Source: Spirosoma oryzicola (GTDB lineage: Bacteria > Bacteroidota > Bacteroidia > Cytophagales > Spirosomataceae). From it: DNA of 64,000 nt. Numbering within the stretch: position 1 is the stretch's first letter; every line of letters starts with the position of its first letter. The position numbers and the translations under genes are program-made. Where the stretch lies: NCBI RefSeq assembly GCF_021233055.1, contig NZ_CP089538.1:725501-789500 (forward strand), read 5' to 3'. Positions 41,296-49,765 of this stretch are shown here, piece by piece. Under the pieces are notes generated by a model. That model was not told the DNA's origin, searched no databases, and saw nothing but the letters and a program-made list of their open reading frames with translations.

Positions 41296-42771
41296 TTAGC
41301 GATTACGCGTTGTGAAATAATAAACGGGGATGCCCAAACCGGCAATCAGAAGGCCCATGCCCGTATTGAATGTCTTCGTGTAAAGCAAAATAAAGCAGAT
41401 GGTCAGGCCCGCGATGATGTAAAGCGCTGGAACCAGCGGATAGCCGAATGCCCGATAAGGCCGCTCGGTATTGGGCTCCGTGCGCCGAAGCCGGAACAAA
41501 CCCGTAATGGTGATGATGTAAAACAGCAGCGAAGCAAAGGTGCAGTAATCCAGTAAGTCGCCGTATTTGCCTGACAGACACAGCAACGAAGCCCAGATGC
41601 ATTGCAGCCACAACGCCCGGCCCGGCACGGCGTTTTGGTTCAGGTGTGAAGCCTGCTTCAAAAACAAGCCATCTTTTGCCATAGCGTAGTACAGTCGCGC
41701 GCCCGCCAGAATTAACCCGTTGTTACAACCAAAGGTGGATATCATGATAAGCACCGCCATTACGCCGACCGCTACGTTACCAAAAATCGTTTCGACGGCG
41801 GCCGTAGCGACCCGGTCGGCTTCGGCAAACTGAATACCGCGGCCAACAATATCCGTCGCGGTAGGCGAACCTTTCAGGGGAAGAAGCGACAGGTACGAGA
41901 TATTCGCCAGAAAATAAATCGTGGTAACCAGCAACGTTCCGAAGAATAACGCCAGCGGAATGTTCCGACGCGGATTCTTGATCTCGCCCGCAATGAACGT
42001 GACATTGTTCCAGGCATCCGCCGAAAACAGGGAGCCAACCATCGACGTACCGAAGGCCAGCACGAGCGCAATGCCCGCCAGCGGAACGATGTCGCCCGTG
42101 GCCGATGTGCTACTCGCTTCCCAGGCGTTGGTCAGATTGACCGATAGTAGGCCACTGCTTAGCCCGAGGGCAATGCCGACGATGATCAATCCAAATAAGG
42201 CAATGAGTTTGGCGGAGGTAAATACGTTCTGAATCAGCTTCCCGCTTTGCACCCCCCGACTATTCAGCCAGGTAAGTAAAACCAAACTCCCAATGGCAAA
42301 CAGGGAGCCCAACGTAATTTTTATGGGACCGAGAGCCAGCAACACGTTGTCGGGACCGAGCGCCGGAATAAAAACGGCGGTATATTTGGTAAACGCTACC
42401 GCAACGGCGGCAATGGTGCCGGTCTGAATCACCGTGAAAACGGTCCAGCCGTATACGAAGCCGGTCAGATGACCGTAAGCGCGTTGAATGTAAATGTATT
42501 GGCCACCGGCTTTGGGCATCATACCCGCCAGTTCGCCGTAACTAAGGGCAGCCGCTACGGTCAACACGCCCGTCAGCACCCACAGCATCAACAGCCAGCC
42601 CGACGAGCCCAGGTTACGGGCCATGTCGGCGGTGACGATAAAAACACCTGAGCCAATCATCGAACCCGAAACGATAAGCGTCGAGTCGAGCAGGCTTAAA
42701 GAACGTTTGAATTCGGTTGGTTCGTTGGCTATATCAGCCGGAGAAACGGAATTAGTTTGGTTGTCTGCCAT
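41296..42771 (-). CDS. APC-family amino acid permease
   Basis: A 491-residue inner-membrane protein with ~12 helices. The first helix carries the APC substrate motif 'STLIVSGSMIGSGVFIV' (~30-46), followed by 'YGELAGMMPKAGGQYIYIQRAYG' in parts (~90-112) and 'GRALWLQCIWASLLCL' (~387). The pattern fits the LAT/AAT-like branch that exchanges or imports neutral amino acids with protons. The C-terminal loop 'RLRRTEPNTERPYRAFGYPLVP' in parts (~430) is typical. No neighbours suggest a specific substrate; it stands alone between two hairpins. No signs of damage. Confidence 0.9.
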   Translation of the reverse strand: MADNQTNSVSPADIANEPTEFKRSLSLLDSTLIVSGSMIGSGVFIVTADMARNLGSSGWLLMLWVLTGVLTVAAALSYGELAGMMPKAGGQYIYIQRAYGHLTGFVYGWTVFTVIQTGTIAAVAVAFTKYTAVFIPALGPDNVLLALGPIKITLGSLFAIGSLVLLTWLNSRGVQSGKLIQNVFTSAKLIALFGLIIVGIALGLSSGLLSVNLTNAWEASSTSATGDIVPLAGIALVLAFGTSMVGSLFSADAWNNVTFIAGEIKNPRRNIPLALFFGTLLVTTIYFLANISYLSLLPLKGSPTATDIVGRGIQFAEADRVATAAVETIFGNVAVGVMAVLIMISTFGCNNGLILAGARLYYAMAKDGLFLKQASHLNQNAVPGRALWLQCIWASLLCLSGKYGDLLDYCTFASLLFYIITITGLFRLRRTEPNTERPYRAFGYPLVPALYIIAGLTICFILLYTKTFNTGMGLLIAGLGIPVYYFTTRNR

Positions 42772-42856
42772 GAAGAAGGAAAGATCTACCCAAAATAGGG
42801 CCTCAAGTGGCAGAATAGCAAACCTTCACCCGTAAAATTACAATCTTGACAAACGG

Positions 42857-42891
42857 AAAATTCTGTCATCGTGCTTCGTGACAGAATTTTT
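42857..42891 (-). terminator. Intrinsic terminator after the histidine kinase gene
   Basis: A perfect 12-bp stem (42857-42868 with 42879-42890), 10-nt loop, with A/T tracts on both sides, 22 bases beyond the kinase stop codon. Confidence 0.7.
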
Positions 42892-42912
42892 GCATCGTTC
42901 TTTGGGCCTTAT

Positions 42913-43956
42913 TCAAACCAATACGGCTTCGGGTATAGGCGGAATTAGAGGGACGCTTACCAGAAACTTCTGCTCGTCCTCCTGAATGAAAACCGACGGA
43001 TGATCAAGCAATTTGTACTTCATGGTAATGTTTTGTAAGCCGATCTGATTCGACGGGACCGTCTGCTTCTTTTTCTGCAGGTTGTTCTCTACGTAAAGCT
43101 GACCGTCCTGCGTGTAAAGCTTGATCGTAAGCGGACGACTGGCCGAAATTACGTTGTGTTTGATGGCATTTTCGAAAAGGACCTGGATCGTCAGGGGTGG
43201 GATCAGATAACGCATGTACGACGTGTCGATGGCGTGTTCCATAAATATGCCATTGCCGTAGCGGGTCTTGAGCAGATGAAAATAAGCGTTGATGAAGGTG
43301 ATTTCCTCCATAAGCGGGCAAAGATCGCGGTTGTCCTGCTGAAGCAGATAGCGATAAACGGATGACAGTTCGTCGAGAAATCGTTCGGCCTGTTCGGCGT
43401 CACTGGTGATCAGCGATGACAGGGAGTTCAGATTGTTGAACAGAAAATGCGGATTGATCTGCGTTTTAAGCGAGTCGAGCTGGCTTTGCAGGTTTGCTTT
43501 TTTGAGTTCCTGCGCTTCGGTAAACGACACTTTCCAGCGCTGGTACAGATAAACCCCTTCGTAATAGGCGGCTAGCTGAATTGTGCCGACAACGGATACG
43601 AGTGTATTGAAAAAATAAGGCTTGAAAAGTAAGTAATCTTCTGACGGCCAAAGACCTATTACGTGGTAAAAAAACGTTTGGGTGATACGGATAAGACTCG
43701 AAAAAATAAGGAACCAGATCAGCTGATAAAGCACTCGCTGGCGCGTCTGCGTCAGGTCCGGATAGCGCCGTCGCGACAGAATAATGCCCCGCCGATTTAT
43801 TTCCCACACCACTACCGTGCCCAGGATAAAAAGGAAAGGAATGCGCCAGTCGTTGGGATACGAGACATTGGTATAGCCGTACATCATCCACTGCCCCGCC
43901 AGAGCCAGCAGAGGAATTCCGATAAGGCGCATCCACTTGTCGTTCAGCTTCTGCAT
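42913..43956 (-). CDS. LytS/YpdA-type sensor histidine kinase
   Basis: A 347-residue membrane kinase: four hydrophobic segments in the first ~150 residues ('LALAGQWMMYGY', 'FLFILGTVVVW', 'LIWFLIFSSLIRI', 'TLVSVVGTIQLAAYY'), a short linker helix, the His_kinase motif 'QINPHFLFNNLNSLSSLI' (~163-180, phosphorylated His) and a GHKL ATPase domain with 'QVLFENAIKHN' (N box, ~255) and 'QIGLQNITMKY' (G box, ~302). Start lies 1 base after the stop of the receiver gene, so the two are one operon. There is no large extracellular sensor domain, so the signal is probably sensed within the membrane. Confidence 0.92.
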   Translation of the reverse strand: MQKLNDKWMRLIGIPLLALAGQWMMYGYTNVSYPNDWRIPFLFILGTVVVWEINRRGIILSRRRYPDLTQTRQRVLYQLIWFLIFSSLIRITQTFFYHVIGLWPSEDYLLFKPYFFNTLVSVVGTIQLAAYYEGVYLYQRWKVSFTEAQELKKANLQSQLDSLKTQINPHFLFNNLNSLSSLITSDAEQAERFLDELSSVYRYLLQQDNRDLCPLMEEITFINAYFHLLKTRYGNGIFMEHAIDTSYMRYLIPPLTIQVLFENAIKHNVISASRPLTIKLYTQDGQLYVENNLQKKKQTVPSNQIGLQNITMKYKLLDHPSVFIQEDEQKFLVSVPLIPPIPEAVLV

Positions 43957-43957
43957 C

Positions 43958-44455
43958 TTATCTGCTTAGCCATTGATAGAATTCGTTGGCGCGGTCACCA
44001 CTCACCAAGGCATTCGTTGGGTTCGAATCAACTTTGTACTGTCCGTTTTGGGGGTGAATTGGATCAAGCGGTGTTTCGGACGAGGTTACTGGTTTGACTT
44101 CGGGTGCCTGCTGATACTTGGCTAAGATCTGATCAAGCTCTTCTTTTTTAATAGGTTTGAGAAGGTAATCCAGACTATTGCCTCGGAAGGACTGGATGGC
44201 TGATTCGTTATAAGAGGTCGTGAAGACAACTGGACAAGTGATCGATACCAGGTTAAAAATCTCGAAACTTTGCCCGTCGGCAAGTTCAATATCCATCAGG
44301 ATCAGATCGGGCTGCGGGTTGGCGTTCAGCCACGCGACGGTTGATTCTATTCCGTCCGTGACCCCTGCTACACGAGTGGTACACGCGCTGGAATTCAGCA
44401 GTTTTATCAACTTCTGAACGGCCAGAGACTCGTCTTCAACAATCAGGATATCCAT
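43958..44455 (-). CDS. Response regulator with receiver domain only
   Basis: The ATG at 44455 gives 165 residues starting MDILIVEDESLAVQKLIKLL. The receiver domain is complete: acidic pocket 'VEDES' (5-9), phospho-acceptor 'LILMDIELADG' (~52), Thr/Ser 'FTTSYNE' (~78) and 'DYLLKPI' (~96-102). After residue ~115 there is a Pro/Ser/Thr-rich tail ending 'NEFYQWLSR'. Partners of LytS-type kinases normally carry a ~100-residue LytTR DNA-binding domain here; none is present, and the frame ends in TAA immediately before the kinase gene. It may be a genuine single-domain regulator acting by protein contact, or a truncated LytTR regulator. Confidence 0.88.
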   Translation of the reverse strand: MDILIVEDESLAVQKLIKLLNSSACTTRVAGVTDGIESTVAWLNANPQPDLILMDIELADGQSFEIFNLVSITCPVVFTTSYNESAIQSFRGNSLDYLLKPIKKEELDQILAKYQQAPEVKPVTSSETPLDPIHPQNGQYKVDSNPTNALVSGDRANEFYQWLSR

Positions 44456-44594
44456 AGGTCTAACGTATTCTCCTTTCAAGTAAGAACAAATTCTGTTCCT
44501 AAAAAACCAGGTGTGGAATAAGACGGAACAAGTAGTGTATGAACTGTTGATTTAGCTGTATGAACTGTACGTCTCTGGAAAGAAGCGGCACCGA

Positions 44595-46946
44595 TTAGTG
44601 GACTTCAATTTCGTCTACGGCTAACTGAGCGGCTTTGCCGGGGTTTCTTAAACCGGCGGGTACTCGTCCGACGTTGTAAGCAACGATACGTATATAACGG
44701 GCAGTAGTAGCCGTAAAGTCGAAAGAAAGGCGGACGAAGCCCCTTTTCCCGCCTTCAGCAGCGTTGGTCTTAGTCGTTGACACCGACTGGAATGTCTTTC
44801 CGTCTTCGGATACGGCGATAGCAACCTGTCTGGGTAAGCAGATATTGCGGGCTGTGTATTTGAGAAACCCCACCCGAACACTCCGAACGGACTGCGACTG
44901 CCCAAGATCAATTACGGCATTAATGTCGTTCGCGAAGGATACGACGCCCGCTACTTCATAACCGCCCATACCGCCGGTGGTACCATCCGTCAGACTATAA
45001 TTTTTGTCGGGACGGCCACGCGTTGGGGCGTTGAGTAGGGTATAGGGTTTGCCCGTCGCTTTCGAAACCAAATACTCGTTTTTTACTTTGGCCGGTTGGC
45101 TGAGTGGCTGTCTGTCAGCAAAAGCTGCGGTTCGGATCGTTGTTGACTGGTCAAGGATAATCGGCTTTTCGTACCGGGGAGACTCACCCGAAGGAACACT
45201 GCCATCCAGCGTGTAGCGAATTGTGGGAACCTGCGTATTCGCTGATAGTGAGACTTCTACCTGACCGCCAGCTGTTGGCTTAGCCGCAAACGATACATCG
45301 TAAAACGTCCTGGCATAATTGACGTTAAGAGTCGTTAAGCGCTCAAAATGCACAGGTAGGCGACGACTAAAATCGTCGTAATTTTTTACGTTCAACGGTG
45401 TCCAGACGACTTCGGCCAGGGCGGCTGCTCTGGGCCAAATCATGTACTCAAGCTGATCGGTATTGTTGATATACTCCGTCCAGAGATTACCCTGTGCGCC
45501 CAGGATGTGGGTGGCTTCGGCGGGTGTCAACGTTGATGGTGTGGGATTGTACGCGTACACCGTTGACAGCGGCAGATAATCGCCAAAGGCAGTGGGTTCC
45601 TGCGCCGGATCGCCCTGGTAGTGGTCGAGGTAGCAGAACTGGCCGGGTGTCATGATCACATCATGGCGCTGCTTGGCTGCCTGAATTCCGCCCTTTGTAC
45701 CACGCCAGCTCATCACGGTTGCATTAGGCGAAATACCGCCTTCCAAAATTTCGTCCCAGCCAATAATCCGGCGACCTTTCGACGTAACAAATTTGTCGAT
45801 GCGCGTGATGAAGTAGCTCTGCAACTCGTTCTCATTCTTAAGCTTTTCGCGCTTAATCAATTGCTGGCAAAAAGCGCTATTTCGCCAGGCTACCTTAGGA
45901 CATTCGTCGCCACCGATGTGAATGTATTTGCCCGGAAACAGACCCATTACTTCCGTGAGTACGTCCTGCAAAAATGAAAATGTTTTCTCAGTCGGGCAGA
46001 ATACATCGTTGAAAACGCCCCACTTGGTCGCCACCTGGTAGGGGCCGGGGGCGCAGGCAAGTTCAGGATAGGCCGCCAGTGCTGCCTGTGCGTGGCCGGG
46101 CATTTCAATTTCCGGTACTACGTTGATGTGTTTGGACGCGGCATAGCGAACAACCTCGCGCACGTCGTCCTGCGTGTAAAAGCCGCCGTATGGTTTCCCG
46201 TCAAACACCTGCGGGTCGTATTCGTCGTAATGATCGACAATGGTCTGGCGTCGCTGTGAACCGATCTGCGTCAACTTGGGATACTTTTTGATTTCAATCC
46301 GCCATCCCTGGTCGTCGGTCAGGTGCCAGTGAAAGTTATTGAACTTGTGCAACGCCATCAAATCAAGGTAACGCTTGATGAAAGCAACCGAGAAAAAATG
46401 CCTGCTCACATCAAGGTGTAAACCCCGGTAACTGTAGCGCGGCCGATCCTGAATGCGGCAGGCCGGAACGCTCAGCGTTGTCAAGTTGGTCGCGGGAACG
46501 GCGTGACTTGTCGCCAGGACGGTTGGCGGAAGCAGCTGATATAGGGTTTGAACGGCGTAAAAAAAGCCTTTCGGATTGGTGGCTTCGATGGTGATGAGTC
46601 GGTCCGTGGCGTCGATGCGGTATCCTTCATCGCCCAGCGTTGTATCGACCGAGGGGGCAAACTCGATGAGATTGTCCGGCTGATTCATTTTCGTCACGTT
46701 CCGCACGGACAGGGCCAGACCCGTACTACGGTTAATGTGGCTGGCCAAGGTATCAGCTATCGCTTTTAACCCATTCTGGGCAAAGGGTACACCGATGGTA
46801 GTAGTTCGACTAATGATAAAATCGCCAGCGCGGGGTTCGAGTTGGGCCGGACGAGGAATAAGGGAATAGCGCTCAACGGATTGGCCATTGACGGAAATCA
46901 ACCGCAACAGCAAAGCAGCAACTAAGAGAATACGATTCATTCGCAA
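44595..46946 (-). CDS. GH20 beta-N-acetylhexosaminidase
   Basis: A 783-residue secreted enzyme with a signal peptide (MRMNRILLVAALLLRLISVN). N-terminal GH20b domain (~25-150), catalytic barrel with 'GLHLDVSRHFF' (~173) and 'KYIHIGGDECPK' (~340-352, with the catalytic Asp-Glu pair), 'PNATVMSWRG' and 'LGAQGNLWTEY' (~510). C-terminal part has a chitobiase-like beta domain ('TIRYTLDGSVPSGESP', ~590) and a discoidin-like carbohydrate-binding domain (~650-780). It removes terminal GlcNAc/GalNAc from chito-oligosaccharides, glycoproteins or peptidoglycan fragments in the periplasm or outside. Not obviously part of either PUL. Confidence 0.95.
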   Translation of the reverse strand: MRMNRILLVAALLLRLISVNGQSVERYSLIPRPAQLEPRAGDFIISRTTTIGVPFAQNGLKAIADTLASHINRSTGLALSVRNVTKMNQPDNLIEFAPSVDTTLGDEGYRIDATDRLITIEATNPKGFFYAVQTLYQLLPPTVLATSHAVPATNLTTLSVPACRIQDRPRYSYRGLHLDVSRHFFSVAFIKRYLDLMALHKFNNFHWHLTDDQGWRIEIKKYPKLTQIGSQRRQTIVDHYDEYDPQVFDGKPYGGFYTQDDVREVVRYAASKHINVVPEIEMPGHAQAALAAYPELACAPGPYQVATKWGVFNDVFCPTEKTFSFLQDVLTEVMGLFPGKYIHIGGDECPKVAWRNSAFCQQLIKREKLKNENELQSYFITRIDKFVTSKGRRIIGWDEILEGGISPNATVMSWRGTKGGIQAAKQRHDVIMTPGQFCYLDHYQGDPAQEPTAFGDYLPLSTVYAYNPTPSTLTPAEATHILGAQGNLWTEYINNTDQLEYMIWPRAAALAEVVWTPLNVKNYDDFSRRLPVHFERLTTLNVNYARTFYDVSFAAKPTAGGQVEVSLSANTQVPTIRYTLDGSVPSGESPRYEKPIILDQSTTIRTAAFADRQPLSQPAKVKNEYLVSKATGKPYTLLNAPTRGRPDKNYSLTDGTTGGMGGYEVAGVVSFANDINAVIDLGQSQSVRSVRVGFLKYTARNICLPRQVAIAVSEDGKTFQSVSTTKTNAAEGGKRGFVRLSFDFTATTARYIRIVAYNVGRVPAGLRNPGKAAQLAVDEIEVH

Positions 46947-47082
46947 TACAACTAAACGGCGGGAACACTACCGCTTCAACGCGTAAAGCTACAAAACCGT
47001 ATGGAGGCCATTGTGTTCGTATGGGCAATACAGAATGTTTTCAAGCTACCACTGAGTAAAGAAGAAATTAACCGCTGTAAGC

Positions 47083-47487
47083 TTACCGGGCTAGTAAAAT
47101 GAAGTCGTATTGGGACGTATAACCAATCTGCGCAGCACAGCAATCTCTTGTTGACTGGTTGTTGAAAGTGACGCTATAATGCCTGTATGTATGGTATAAG
47201 GTCGAATCGGTATTGAACTGATTCGCTACTTCAAGGCTTCTATATTGGTTGGATGGTACAAAGGTGATCGTATACTCGCCCTGTCGGTTTGTATAAACCG
47301 CTTCCAACTTATCAAAATGATACAGCGTACCTTTTCGTAGACCGGCAATGATGATGGGCACATTCGCAATGGGTTGATTGCTGTCGTCGGTAACCTTACC
47401 GTGAATGGTCGTAGAGCGGTTGCTGTGAATACAGCCCGAAAGACAAAGACCGAGAAGTAGAATTGGGAAGACCAGTGGTAATTTCAT
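47083..47487 (-). CDS. Small lipoprotein with carboxypeptidase-regulatory-like domain
   Basis: A 134-residue protein with lipobox 'LCLSGC' (Cys at residue 19). The mature part begins with a transthyretin-like module 'TIHGKVTDDSNQPIANVPII' (~27-46) and 'VYTNRQGEYTITF' (~64-76), a seven-strand fold often used as a spacer or binding unit on the outer membrane. The rest, ending with 'DCCAAQIGYTSQYDFILLAR', has no recognised family. Function unknown. Its start is 14 bases after the stop of the next gene on the same strand, so the two may be co-transcribed. Confidence 0.75.
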   Translation of the reverse strand: MKLPLVFPILLLGLCLSGCIHSNRSTTIHGKVTDDSNQPIANVPIIIAGLRKGTLYHFDKLEAVYTNRQGEYTITFVPSNQYRSLEVANQFNTDSTLYHTYRHYSVTFNNQSTRDCCAAQIGYTSQYDFILLAR

Positions 47488-47501
47488 AGCTTGGTAAACA
47501 G

Positions 47502-47822
47502 CTATTCGTCAGTAGCCAGCAAACCCGTTACGCCGAATAACAGGGTTCCTACGATCTTGGGTCCGAACTTCTTTCCGGCAAACCGACCAAATTCGCTCAT
47601 CCACCGGGTCGTTTCGAGGGCTTTGTCACCCGTTTCTTTTAAGGCTTCCGACGCTTCCTTCCCAGCGGCCCTTTTGGTGAGGTACATGACAGGAGCGCTC
47701 AAGCCAAATACAGAAATACCCAGCAAGGTTCCGGCTACCGCACCAACCGCGCCGGATAGTCCTTTACCCGATTCCTCCAGCTGCTTCCATTTTTCTTCAA
47801 ACTCCTGCTCGTTGGCTGCCAT
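47502..47822 (-). CDS. Small hypothetical membrane-associated protein
   Basis: The ATG at 47822 gives 106 residues (the frame stays open 16 codons upstream). An acidic and basic start 'MAANEQEFEEKWKQLEESG' is followed by a Gly/Ala-rich hydrophobic segment 'LSGAVGAVAGTLLGISVFG' (~22-40), a charged helix and a second hydrophobic segment 'KIVGTLLFGVTGLLA' near the end. This suggests a two-helix inner-membrane protein. I do not recognise the family. No signal peptide. Confidence 0.65.
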   Translation of the reverse strand: MAANEQEFEEKWKQLEESGKGLSGAVGAVAGTLLGISVFGLSAPVMYLTKRAAGKEASEALKETGDKALETTRWMSEFGRFAGKKFGPKIVGTLLFGVTGLLATDE

Positions 47823-48431
47823 GACTTCGTTTGTGTTAGAAAAATTATGCTTAAAGATACTGACAATCAATGTGGAATGTTTACGGTGGAGCGAGGGGCT
47901 ACCAGTATTGCCAAGCGTTGAATCCTGAATTTTTATCGGTTATTAAGCCACAATGGCTTCGTGGACCTGATCCAATCGTAGTCAGTTTTGTTAAAATTTA
48001 TTGTAAGGTTACAGGTTGACCAGGGATTTTTAGAAACGCCCTGTGTAGCTCGTAGGCGCATAATTTTCGTATGAACGTGATTATCCTGAACCGCTTTAGT
48101 CAGCCAACAGCATATAAAGTCAAAGATGGCTAAATCGTAAACCATTGATTCGTACGCTTTTCGTTGTAGTTTTGTGAATCATCCGGATGAAATAAAGTGT
48201 CTATCGCAAGTTAAGACAAATATTATTTGCTAATCGAGCGGATGGATAAAGTGCCTTATTGGCGATCAATCGATAAAAAAGGGCACAATAAGCGTAAGTT
48301 AAGCATACGTAACGCGGCTGCTGGATTTGTGCAGCACAGGCAGAACAGAGAGAGGAGCGAGAAGCCGCAATAATCAATTACCGTTCAAATGAGCGGCTTG
48401 TACGCGTACCTACCGTAACTCACTGTTGTCA
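47823..48431. other. Long intergenic region with a promoter and a structured leader
   Basis: About 600 bases between the small membrane-protein gene and the lytic transglycosylase. It holds a full promoter at 48145-48174, a ~250-nt leader, and a GC-rich part (48314-48368) where GCGGCT pairs with AGCCGC while an overlapping GCTGC (48317-48321) can pair instead with GCAGC (48331-48335). The short frame at 47933-48145 on the minus strand looks random. No tRNA or known riboswitch core was identified. Confidence 0.5.
48145..48174 (+). promoter_or_regulatory. Promoter upstream of the lytic transglycosylase gene
   Basis: TTG (48145-48147), 19 bases, TAGTTTTG (48167-48174): a complete Bacteroidota -33/-7 pair. 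The distance to the ATG at 48432 implies an unusually long leader of about 250 nt. Confidence 0.65.
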
Positions 48432-49727
48432 ATGACGAAATTCATTCAGATGGTTGCAGCCGGAATCGGCTGTTTAACCACTCTTAGCAGCCTGTCGGCT
48501 TTAGCCCAAACAAACCAATTCCTTGCCCTCAATGCGAGCAGTTCAACTACCGAGTTCCTGCTGTCAGCAAAGCCTAACTTAGTTGAAGCAGTACATTTCT
48601 GTGGCGAAAATCTGCCGACCAATCAACCGACGATCACGGCGCATTGGAGCCGTACCCTATCACGTCAGGCTGCGCTGGCCAGTACATTGTCTTTACTGAA
48701 ACGGCGGGCATCAGTCGTATTTCCGTTAATCGAGCCTATTCTAAAGCAATACGGAATTCCGTCCGATTTTAAGTTTTTGCCACTGCTGGAAAGCGCCGTA
48801 ACCAATCGGGCTGTTTCGCGGAAAGGAGCGGCTGGTTTCTGGCAGCTTATGCCCCAGACAGCGCAGTCGCTTGGACTGAACGTATCGCGCCGACACGACG
48901 AACGCTTCAATCTTCAGAAAGCGACCCATGCCGCCTGCCAATACCTGAACGAATTGTATGATCAGCTAGGTTCATGGATGTTAGTGGCTACGGCCTACAA
49001 CGCCGGACCGAATTATATCCAGCAGTTGAGTCGTCGGTATCCTGATGTGCACCCAATGGCACTGCCTTATCGGGCCGCAGAAACAAAAGCCTATCTGTTT
49101 CAGGCTATTGCTATCAAAGAACTTCTGACACGGCCTCAGGCTTATCCATCGCATCTGAGCAACCACCACATAGCCGCATTGAGTGATTCGGAAATGTCGG
49201 TATCCGCTGCTGAGCGAGCAGCTATTTTAGCGTCCTTCGACATGGATGAAACGGATTTCCCGGAAGCGATCGAAAAAGGAGAACCGACGTTTATCGCTGA
49301 CTCGACGACAACGGTAGTGCTGTTGACTGAAGATGAAACGCCGACTGAAAGTCCCGAACCAACGGAGTCGCCAGTGGCCAATGTAGCTGGTTCGTCTAGT
49401 TCAGTGACTGTAGTAGCGCCAAATCGATTAATTACCCGAAGTTTAAGCGATGGCCCTCTTGCCGAAGGAAAGTTTTTTATGTTCCAGGTCGTACAGCCTG
49501 TAACAATCAATGAACGGACGTTTGCCGTTGGCGACGTGATTCACGCGTACGTAGAATTGATCGATCCGGTGTCCAAACGAGCTTTTTTGCGTACAGACCG
49601 GCTGATCAGCGCGCAAACGCAGGAAACCATTCCGCTGAAATTAGTGGCCACTGAGCAGCCAAAACAACCCGGCGCGGCCCTACCGACGCAGGTAAATGGC
49701 TGGCAACTCGGTTGGGAGCAACTTTAG
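48432..49727 (+). CDS. Exported lytic transglycosylase (SLT domain, MltD-like)
   Basis: The ATG at 48432 gives 431 residues with a signal peptide ending near S-A-L-A-Q (~26). The SLT domain contains the catalytic Glu in 'FLPLLESAVTNRAVSRKGAAG' in parts (~115-133), 'GFWQLMPQTAQSLG' (~133), 'ATHAACQYLNELY' and 'VATAYNAGPNYI' (~182), the full set of family motifs. After a linker rich in Thr, Glu and Pro (~280-330) a C-terminal beta-rich domain 'FFMFQVVQPVTINERTFAVG' (~347) follows instead of the LysM repeats usual for MltD. It cleaves peptidoglycan glycan strands with anhydro-muropeptide formation. Preceded by a ~250-nt leader. Confidence 0.9.
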   Translation: MTKFIQMVAAGIGCLTTLSSLSALAQTNQFLALNASSSTTEFLLSAKPNLVEAVHFCGENLPTNQPTITAHWSRTLSRQAALASTLSLLKRRASVVFPLIEPILKQYGIPSDFKFLPLLESAVTNRAVSRKGAAGFWQLMPQTAQSLGLNVSRRHDERFNLQKATHAACQYLNELYDQLGSWMLVATAYNAGPNYIQQLSRRYPDVHPMALPYRAAETKAYLFQAIAIKELLTRPQAYPSHLSNHHIAALSDSEMSVSAAERAAILASFDMDETDFPEAIEKGEPTFIADSTTTVVLLTEDETPTESPEPTESPVANVAGSSSSVTVVAPNRLITRSLSDGPLAEGKFFMFQVVQPVTINERTFAVGDVIHAYVELIDPVSKRAFLRTDRLISAQTQETIPLKLVATEQPKQPGAALPTQVNGWQLGWEQL

Positions 49728-49765
49728 CATGCCAGCAGTGTACCAGGTAAAAGCGACGAAAACGT

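Noticed and set aside
41959..41970. CGGAATGTTCCG inside the APC permease gene, similar to the susC dyad half-site
   Set aside because: Lies inside coding sequence, differs in the outer bases and lacks the second site; most likely chance.
44484..44498. GAACA-N5-TGTTC palindrome upstream of the receiver gene
   Set aside because: Only 5-bp arms, easily found by chance, and the adjacent regulator has no DNA-binding domain that could recognise it.
47933..48145. 70-codon minus-strand frame in the gap before the lytic transglycosylase
   Set aside because: No recognisable domain, no promoter or partner; composition looks random. The overlapping plus-strand frame 47491-47928 is antisense to the small membrane-protein gene.
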